Origin: Candidatus Methylomirabilota bacterium
Lineage (GTDB): Bacteria > Methylomirabilota > Methylomirabilia > Methylomirabilales > CSP1-5
Reading direction: 5' to 3'
NCBI GenBank assembly: GCA_023249165.1
Contig: JAHFDE010000023.1
Coordinates: 1-18,607, forward strand
DNA length: 18,607 nt
Shown piece by piece: positions 13,410 to 18,607 of the stretch. The notes under the pieces are model-generated. The model worked only from the letters and a program-made list of their open reading frames with translations, had not been told where the DNA came from and searched no databases. Position 1 is the stretch's first letter, and each line of letters begins with the position of its first letter. The position numbers and the translations under genes were made by a program.

Positions 13410-14336
13410 ATGCGGAAGCGCGGCCAGCCACGCTCAAAGGACCATCTGAACCGCACATGGCTCGGCCGGGGGGGGCCGAGGCTCGGAGCGCACATGTCCA
13501 TCGCGGGCGGCGTGGACAAGGCCTTTCTCCGCGGGGAGGAGGTCGGCTGCGATGCCATGCAGATCTTTACCAAGAACAACAACCAGTGGCGGGCCGCGCC
13601 CCTCACGGAGCGGGAGATCAAAGCGTACAAGACCAACCGCAGGCAGGCCGGCATCGATCCCATCCTGGCTCACGACTCCTACCTGATCAACCTCGCTTCC
13701 CCCGACAAAGACCTCCATAGGAAATCCCTGGAGGCCCTCCGGATCGAGGTCGCGCGGGCAGCCGTCCTCGAGATCCCGTACCTGATCATCCATCCGGGCG
13801 CGCACCTCGAAAGCGGGGAGGCGGAGGGGATCGCGCGGGTCGTGGAGGCGTTGGACACGGTCCTCGAGGATCCCCAGGCCTCCCGCGTCATGATCTGTCT
13901 CGAGACCACGGCGGGACAGGGCTCGAGCCTCGGCTACCGCTTCGAGCACCTTGCGTCTATCCGGGGGGGCGTGACGCGACGGGAACGCGTCGGCATCTGC
14001 GTGGACACATGCCATATCTTTGCAGCAGGGTACGAGATCCGGGGCCAGAAGGCATGCGAAGAAACCATGCGGCAGCTCCATAGCATCGTCGGCCTCGACC
14101 ACGTCAAATGCGTCCACCTGAATGACTCGCAGCGCGAGCTGGGGAGTCGCGTGGACCGTCATGCCCATATTGGCCGAGGGCAGATCGGCCTGGAAGGATT
14201 CCGTCTCCTTATCAACGACCCGCGCCTCCAGCACATCCCCATGATCCTCGAGACCCCAAAGGGGGAGGACCCTGTCGCCGCTGACCGCCGCAACCTCGCT
14301 ATTCTGCGCAGTTTGGTCAGAGGGTCGCCGGTGTGA
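13410..14336 (+). CDS. nfo: Endonuclease IV (AP endonuclease)
   Basis: 308 residues. The nine metal ligands of the three-zinc site are all present in order: H88 (LAHDSYLINLA), H128 (HPGAH), E165 (LETTAGQG), D199 and H202 (DTCHIFAAG), H236 (HLND), D249 and H251 (DRHAHIG), E281 (ETP). The enzyme cuts DNA 5' to abasic sites and processes oxidised 3' ends and bases in base-excision repair. The N-terminus is ~20 residues longer than E. coli Nfo (LGAHMSIAGG starts at residue 25). ATG 13410 has no visible ribosome site, but no other ATG, GTG or TTG lies between it and the conserved start, so it is retained. It lies directly behind the inverted repeat. A promoter within the repeat loop (TTGAGA near 13339) is possible but weak. 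Confidence 0.95.
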   Translation: MRKRGQPRSKDHLNRTWLGRGGPRLGAHMSIAGGVDKAFLRGEEVGCDAMQIFTKNNNQWRAAPLTEREIKAYKTNRRQAGIDPILAHDSYLINLASPDKDLHRKSLEALRIEVARAAVLEIPYLIIHPGAHLESGEAEGIARVVEALDTVLEDPQASRVMICLETTAGQGSSLGYRFEHLASIRGGVTRRERVGICVDTCHIFAAGYEIRGQKACEETMRQLHSIVGLDHVKCVHLNDSQRELGSRVDRHAHIGRGQIGLEGFRLLINDPRLQHIPMILETPKGEDPVAADRRNLAILRSLVRGSPV

Positions 14337-14345
14337 TCCAGGGAG

Positions 14346-14924
14346 TCATTCGTCAACCGGAGGAGGGCGCGGAGACAACATCGGAGCCAGGTCCAGGTAA
14401 AGGTCCATGCGGGGGCGCGGCGACGGCAGGTCCGCTTCTTTTGTCGTCTGAGAGATCTGCAGTGATGACAGGACCCCCTTCCAACTTTCGCTCGACACCG
14501 CCAGCGCCTCTTCCACCTTCGGGAGCGCGGGGGCCGGGACCCGCTTCATCAATGCCTGGAGGAACTCCCTTTCCTTCTCTGCCGTCGCGTTCGCAACGGC
14601 CGTGGCCCGCCTCACTCCCTCTTCTGCGGGAAGCACACCTTCATCGATCCGATCCAGGTAGAGGATGATACGATCCCGTGACAGTTCCAGCCCTTGAACG
14701 ATCTCGATGACTTCGATTTGAACCTCATCGGGGACGGCAGAGGAGATCCTGATCAGAGTTGTGGCGTTTGTTCGGGTCAGCTCTTTCGTCTTCTCCTTGG
14801 CTTTGTGGAGATCTAATGAGGCGGCGGCGGCGATGGCGCTGAGACCCAGGACGGCGAGTGAACATCCGAGGGCGACCCACAGATGCCTTCGCACCATCAC
14901 CTCCTGCACCACCCGCAGCCGCAT
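14346..14924 (-). CDS. Secreted helical protein of unknown function
   Basis: 192 residues. A signal peptide is clear (VRRHLWVALGCSLAVLGLSA and IAAAAS following). The mature part is predicted entirely helical and charged (LHKAKEKTKELTR, EVIEIVQGLELSRDRIILYL, DRIDEGVLPAEEGVRRATAV, EKEREFLQALMKRVP), ending in a Pro-rich tail. Two starts compete: ATG 14924, with AAGGGGGG 6 nt upstream, and ATG 14897 (or the adjacent GTG 14894), with AGGAGG 2 (or 5) nt upstream; the second gives a more typical signal peptide. No family is recognised; the pattern is like small periplasmic helical proteins, some of which bind metals or damp envelope stress, but no ligand residues are evident. The stop is 9 bp from that of the convergent endonuclease IV gene. 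Confidence 0.7.
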   Translation of the reverse strand: MRLRVVQEVMVRRHLWVALGCSLAVLGLSAIAAAASLDLHKAKEKTKELTRTNATTLIRISSAVPDEVQIEVIEIVQGLELSRDRIILYLDRIDEGVLPAEEGVRRATAVANATAEKEREFLQALMKRVPAPALPKVEEALAVSSESWKGVLSSLQISQTTKEADLPSPRPRMDLYLDLAPMLSPRPPPVDE

Positions 14925-15267
14925 CGCGTTCCCCCCTTACACGGCACACACGACTTTCTCGCCAGTTCTGACATTTTTTCCCCTCGAAGGAGGGCTTTCG
15001 CGCGTGTGTTCCGCCTCAATCATACTCGCCTGCTGCCCCTCACAGCAAGTCCGTTCGCAGCGAAGACCCTGGTCTCGCCTGGGAGTATTCTCGATGACGA
15101 CCCCTTGGTTTCTCTCGTATCTATCCTTTCAGTTCAGTAGCTTGCATGAAGTACCCTCATATATCCCTTAAAAAATAGCTTGCACTCCATTAAATTATCT
15201 GGTATAAACCGTGCCTCTCAAGGGAGAGGGGTTCAGGCTTCGGAATAATCAAGGGGGAGAGCGACCT
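14925..15267. other. 343-bp intergenic region with M23 promoter and 9-bp direct repeat
   Basis: Divergent region between the helical secreted protein (-) and the M23 peptidase (+). It is AT-richer than its surroundings from ~15120 on. TAGCTTGCA occurs twice (15138-15146 and 15176-15184), 38 bp apart, the second copy touching the -35 of the M23 promoter. The long plus-strand frame across it (14761-15171) has no coding character. No RNA gene or terminator recognised. Confidence 0.5.
15180..15208 (+). promoter_or_regulatory. Strong sigma-70-type promoter for the M23 peptidase gene
   Basis: TTGCAC (15180-15185), 17 bp, TATAAA (15203-15208). The start of transcription would fall near 15215, so the in-frame GTG at 15211 cannot be the start codon of the peptidase, supporting GTG 15268. 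Confidence 0.7.
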
Positions 15268-16542
15268 GTGCAGAAGAACCATAAACGGCTGACAGTAAGC
15301 CTTGGGCTTGCCGGATTCTTCTTCCTCTCCGCCCTGCTCGTCGCCTCTCTCCCTGGAGTGCCGGACAGAACACTCGAGTCCCCGGAGCCACTCGCCCCAT
15401 CCGATGCTTTGCCCGCCCCGGTCTCCGAGCCTCGAGAGCCCACCGATTCGCATCCAACGCACCGGATGATCGACGGAGCGATTCAACGAGGACAGAGCCT
15501 CGCCCAAGCCCTCAGCGCTCACGGGATCTCAGGTCGCCTCACCCACGAGATCGCCCAAGCCCTCCGCCCCCATCTGAACTTCCGAAAGATCCGCCCTGGG
15601 GCAACCTTCGAGGCCACCCTGGACGAGACCGGAGCGCTCCGCCATTTCTTGTATCGGGCGTCTCCCCTGGAGGTCTACGAGGTCACCCGCGAGCAGTTCG
15701 AATATCGGGTGACGCGGCACGAAGTCCCGATCGAGCGCCGGGTGGAAAAAATCGCCGGGACCATCACCTCGTCCCTCTTCGAGAGCATGGAGGCCCTCGG
15801 GGAAAAGCCGGAGCTGGCCGTCCGGTTCGTCGACATCTTCGTCTGGGACTTCGACTTTAACAGTCGCGCCCAGCCTGGAGACCGATTCCGGATGCTCGTC
15901 GAAAAGACGTATAGCGGCGCCACGTTCGTTCGCTACGGGAGGATCCTCGTCGCCGAATACGAGAATCGCGGGAGGGTCTATACCGGCATCTACTTTGAGA
16001 CCAGCCCTGGGAGAGGAGACTCTTACACCCCGGACGGCAGATCCGTTCGCAAGACCTTCCTGCGCTCGCCGCTCACGTATAGCCGGATCAGCTCCGGCTA
16101 CACCCACCAGAGACACCACCCGATCCTGGGCGGCGTCAAGCCCCATCTGGCCGTCGATTATGCCGCCCCCCACGGCACGCCGGTCTGGGCTGTCGCCGAC
16201 GGGGTCGTCCTCTCGGCCGGGTGGAACGGCGGCAACGGCAAATCGGTTGTCATCCAGCATCGGGGGGGCTACCGGACCATGTACAACCACCTGTCCAGGA
16301 TCCCTCCGGGGATCCGCAAAGGGGCCGGTGTCCGGCAGAAACAGGTGATCGGCTACGTCGGCTCCACCGGTCTCTCCACGGGACCTCACCTCGATTATCG
16401 TCTGATCAAGGATGGTCACTTCGTCAATCCGCTCACCCAGAAGTTCATCCCGGGGGACCCGATCCCCCAGCCCCAGCAGGCGGCATTCCGGAACCTCCGG
16501 GATCGGCTCCTGCATCAGCTTCGATCCTCCGCTTCCACATAA
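15268..16542 (+). CDS. M23 family murein endopeptidase (MepM-like)
   Basis: 424 residues from GTG 15268, which has AAGGGGGAG upstream and gives an N-terminal signal anchor (TVSLGLAGFFFLSALLVASL). A LysM/OapA-like segment (IQRGQSLAQALSAHGIS) follows, then an all-beta/helix middle domain as in MepM (VRFVDIFVWDFDFNSRAQPG, DRFRMLVEKTY), and the C-terminal LytM domain: YTHQRHHPILGGVKPHLAVD, GKSVVIQHRGGYRTMYNHLS, VGSTGLSTGPHLDYRL. Zinc-site residues H293 and D297 are present (HLAVD), but the usual HLH is H374-L-D376, so Asp stands where the third zinc ligand His is expected. The enzyme would cut peptide cross-links in the periplasm during cell growth. It is behind its own promoter and convergent with the zinc-ribbon membrane gene (36-bp gap). 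Confidence 0.88.
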   Translation: MQKNHKRLTVSLGLAGFFFLSALLVASLPGVPDRTLESPEPLAPSDALPAPVSEPREPTDSHPTHRMIDGAIQRGQSLAQALSAHGISGRLTHEIAQALRPHLNFRKIRPGATFEATLDETGALRHFLYRASPLEVYEVTREQFEYRVTRHEVPIERRVEKIAGTITSSLFESMEALGEKPELAVRFVDIFVWDFDFNSRAQPGDRFRMLVEKTYSGATFVRYGRILVAEYENRGRVYTGIYFETSPGRGDSYTPDGRSVRKTFLRSPLTYSRISSGYTHQRHHPILGGVKPHLAVDYAAPHGTPVWAVADGVVLSAGWNGGNGKSVVIQHRGGYRTMYNHLSRIPPGIRKGAGVRQKQVIGYVGSTGLSTGPHLDYRLIKDGHFVNPLTQKFIPGDPIPQPQQAAFRNLRDRLLHQLRSSAST

Positions 16543-16578
16543 GCACCGGCTCTCTTCAGTTTCCATCTCCGATCTCGG

Positions 16579-17526
16579 TCACTGCAGCCGCTGGAAATAG
16601 ATCTCGCGACCTGAACTGTACACCCCGTACGCGACGCCCGTGGTGAACTCGCGTCGCTCGACCCGGGTCCGCACGGCGAAGCCCAACCGCTCGTACCGGT
16701 CGGCTGCCCCGGCCAGATGGGCGAGCAGCGCCCCGGCGATGGGGTCGCGCGGGACCGCGACCCGCTGGGCCCCCTCCAACGCCAGCAGAAAGAGACGATG
16801 GTAGCCAAGCTCGGCCTGCTCGATCTGCAGATATTCGATCCCCGCACCCTTCTCCTTGATCGGGACCCGAAGGTTGTTGAAGGTGACCTCACTCCCGTGG
16901 TTCTGCAGGGTCCCCAGGTATCGCCCCTCCACTGGGGCCGTCGCCGAGGCGACGAAGATGAAGAGCAGGACAAAGCCCAGTGCGGAGAGGCCGAAGAACA
17001 GATTGGACAGGCGGGTCAGGGGGCCGGCGGAGTGGAGCGAGAGGGCACGGCGAAAGAGGATAGAGCTCCCCACCAGGGCGATGGTCCCGATGGCGATGAA
17101 GAGCTTGCGAAGATCCGGGCCCGGACGGAAGAGGTCCAGCTCGTAGGCGAAGAAGGCGGTCAAGAGGTACAGGCAGACCAGCCCCAGGCCGTGGTAGAGG
17201 GCCCCCACCCACGAAGCCAGCCTTCCTATTCTCCACGCCCGGAGGCCAAGGGAGAAGCGGAGAAGGCCGGGAAGCTCGAGCTCCCGGCCACAGTGCCGGC
17301 AGACGAGCCCGTGGGGAAGGCCCGCATAGCCACAGTTCCAACACTGCACCACGATCCCCTCGCGGACTCCATACGCGGATCGCCAACGGCGGAACCCCCA
17401 CATCACCGGAGGGAACAACCACACCCCCACGAGAAGGAGCACGGCAGCAGAGTGCAGCAGGCCTGCCACGCCGGCCAGCCTCTCCCCCAGCACCGACTGG
17501 ATCACGTTAAAAAAGAGGCGGAACAC
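16579..17526 (-). CDS. Four-helix membrane protein with N-terminal zinc ribbon, unknown function
   Basis: 315 residues from GTG 17526, chosen over the in-frame GTG at 17547 because AAGGGGGGGAGG lies 4 nt upstream. Layout: one transmembrane segment (~22-43), a four-Cys zinc ribbon CWNCGYAGLPHGLVCRHCG (C62, C65, C76, C79), a further hydrophobic segment at ~105-128, two more at ~142-158 and ~173-195, then a ~120-residue soluble C-terminal domain containing APVEGRYLGTLQNHGSEVTF and FTTGVAYGVYSSGREIYFQR. No family recognised. It lies 54 bp downstream of the tRNase Z-like gene on the same strand and is probably co-transcribed with it, but the sequence gives no functional link. An envelope role is inferred only from topology. 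Confidence 0.7.
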   Translation of the reverse strand: MFRLFFNVIQSVLGERLAGVAGLLHSAAVLLLVGVWLFPPVMWGFRRWRSAYGVREGIVVQCWNCGYAGLPHGLVCRHCGRELELPGLLRFSLGLRAWRIGRLASWVGALYHGLGLVCLYLLTAFFAYELDLFRPGPDLRKLFIAIGTIALVGSSILFRRALSLHSAGPLTRLSNLFFGLSALGFVLLFIFVASATAPVEGRYLGTLQNHGSEVTFNNLRVPIKEKGAGIEYLQIEQAELGYHRLFLLALEGAQRVAVPRDPIAGALLAHLAGAADRYERLGFAVRTRVERREFTTGVAYGVYSSGREIYFQRLQ

Positions 17527-17580
17527 GAGACCTCCCCCCCTTGACACCCGTGAGCCTCCAGCAGGCCAACGCGGACCCTT

Positions 17581-18597
17581 TCAGTCCCAGTGGCCCCCGG
17601 GCACCGTCACCCATCCCCCGAAGGCCTCCCTGGCCTCTCGGTGGAAGGCCTCCGTCTCTCCCTGGTATCGCGGAGAGAAATGAAAGAGGACCAGGCGACG
17701 GACCTCCGCCTGCCGGGCGATGAGCCCTGCCTGTCGCGCGGTGAGGTGAAACCGCTCTGCCGCCAGCGAGGCATCCCGATCCAGGTACGCCGCCTCGCAG
17801 TAGAGCGCGTCTGCCCCCTTGGCTAACGTCACAATCCGCGCCACGTTCTCGGGCGAGTAGAGGGCATCGGTCACGTAGGCCATCTTCTGACCGGGGGTCA
17901 CGCTGATGATCGCCCCCTTCAGCTCCCCCAGCGAGAAGGTCTCCGTCCGTCCGCCCGGCCACCTCACCGGGATCTGCGTCTCGTCCCCGACCCCCGCACG
18001 GATATTCGCCTTCAGCTCTGCAAGCCAGGGGCCCACCGGCAGGTCGAGACCCGCCAGTCGCTCCTTGTCGATATTGATATGGAACGGCTCTTCGATGGCG
18101 AAGGCGAGACAGGGGATCTGATGGTCGAGATGCGCTGCCCGGATGCGGAAGCCGGGCTCATCCCAGAGCTCCCCCGTGAATGGGCGCGCCGCCAGGTCCT
18201 GGCGCCGGAAGGCCTCTTTGCAGGCAAAGTGCGCCCCTCGAATCCAGTCGGGATCGACCTCAAAGACCTCGAGACGCAGGGGGTAGCCCTGGACAAGGTT
18301 CCAGGTGTAGCCTCGAAGCTTTCCCTCCACGTTGCCGATGATCCCCGGGGGCCCGAAGAGGCTCAGGATGCGATCGCGACCCAGGACCGTTCGGAGGAGG
18401 TGATCGAAACCGACGAAGTGATCGAGGTGGGTATGAGAGACGAAGACCTCGCTCACCCGTAGGAGATCACCCGACGGCACGGTGGCAATAGAGCCCAGAT
18501 CAAAGAGCAGGGCACGCCGCGCCCACCGGATCCGGACGAGAAGGGCCGGGTCCCCCCACGGGCCGTTGACCAACTGCATCTGAAAGGTGGGCTTCAT
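17581..18597 (-). CDS. Metallo-beta-lactamase-fold hydrolase, tRNase Z (RNase Z)-like
   Basis: 338 residues. The HxHxDH zinc motif is H55-T-H57-L-D59-H60 (SHTHLDHFVGFDHLL), with further ligands plausibly H156/H159 (AHLDHQIPCLAF), D244 (AYVTDALYS) and H306 (LVLFHFSPRY). FHLTARQAGLIARQAEVRRL (283-302) matches the RNase Z 'H(S/L)TARQA' region before the last His, so a phosphodiesterase of tRNase Z type is favoured. RNase Z trims tRNA 3' ends; a relaxed phosphodiesterase or arylsulfatase-like role is an alternative. A large insertion (~175-230) differs from the compact E. coli/B. subtilis enzymes. The frame remains open to the right edge of the window, so the start may lie a little further upstream than ATG 18597. 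The zinc-ribbon membrane gene follows. Confidence 0.85.
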   Translation of the reverse strand: MKPTFQMQLVNGPWGDPALLVRIRWARRALLFDLGSIATVPSGDLLRVSEVFVSHTHLDHFVGFDHLLRTVLGRDRILSLFGPPGIIGNVEGKLRGYTWNLVQGYPLRLEVFEVDPDWIRGAHFACKEAFRRQDLAARPFTGELWDEPGFRIRAAHLDHQIPCLAFAIEEPFHINIDKERLAGLDLPVGPWLAELKANIRAGVGDETQIPVRWPGGRTETFSLGELKGAIISVTPGQKMAYVTDALYSPENVARIVTLAKGADALYCEAAYLDRDASLAAERFHLTARQAGLIARQAEVRRLVLFHFSPRYQGETEAFHREAREAFGGWVTVPGGHWD

Positions 18598-18607
18598 CCC
18601 CGAAGCA

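Noticed and set aside
14761..15171. 136-codon plus-strand frame running into the intergenic region
   Set aside because: Overlaps the secreted helical gene, no ribosome site, no recognisable sequence.
15529..16566. 345-codon minus-strand frame opposite the M23 peptidase
   Set aside because: Antisense shadow of a clear LytM-domain gene; composition not protein-like.
16717..17544. 275-codon plus-strand frame opposite the zinc-ribbon membrane gene
   Set aside because: Highly charged Glu/Gly/Gln translation is the complement of a membrane protein; no start signals.
1..18607. CRISPR array, tRNA/rRNA, transposase, toxin-antitoxin or phage genes
   Set aside because: None seen on reading both strands; the AbrB-type protein has no adjacent toxin candidate.

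Overview
The window is gene-dense, GC-rich bacterial chromosome DNA. Genes are packed with 4-bp ATGA/GTGA overlaps inside operons, and most convergent pairs have stop codons only 2-36 bp apart. There is no phage, transposase, CRISPR array, rRNA or tRNA that I can see. The gene content (ABC sugar-binding protein, class III CoA-transferase, periplasmic proteins with signal peptides, MepM-like M23 peptidase, Rieske ferredoxin) suggests a Gram-negative heterotroph. A soil or groundwater lineage such as Methylomirabilota/Rokubacteria is a weak guess from overall style, not a demonstrated assignment.

Layout: (1) 2-736, C-terminal part of an ABC solute-binding protein (+). (2) 764-3302, a three-gene minus-strand operon: URO-D-superfamily protein, RibBA-like protein with altered active sites in both domains, HIT hydrolase. 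It is driven by a good promoter (TTGACA-N18-TATCAT) back to back with a clpB promoter. (3) 3481-8014, clpB, CaiB-type CoA-transferase, DUF948-like and YtxH-like envelope proteins (+), ending in a strong terminator-like hairpin. (4) 8014-9099, secreted beta-propeller-like protein (+), tail to tail with an SDR oxidoreductase (-). (5) 9916-10227, Rieske ferredoxin (+), tail to tail with a small secreted-protein gene (-) whose frame is broken by a single TGA just after the signal peptide. (6) 10637-11691, AbrB-type regulator and isoaspartyl peptidase operon (-). (7) 11937-13316, JAMM/MPN-fold protein and TIGR02757 protein (+), then endonuclease IV (+). (8) 14346-14924, secreted helical protein (-). 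(9) 15268-16542, M23 endopeptidase (+) behind a strong promoter. (10) 16579-18597, tRNase Z-like metallo-hydrolase and a zinc-ribbon membrane protein (-).

The observations most worth following are these. The small secreted gene at 10233-10526 has an in-frame TGA followed, 11 nt later, by a perfect 8-bp hairpin with a GUCA loop; this is either a nonsense mutation or a selenocysteine-type recoding site. A family of heptameric GTTCAKG inverted repeats sits at the 3' ends of both clpB and the TIGR02757 gene and supplies their last codons. The RibBA-like protein has lost several canonical catalytic residues yet sits in a tight operon with a URO-D-like protein and a HIT hydrolase.
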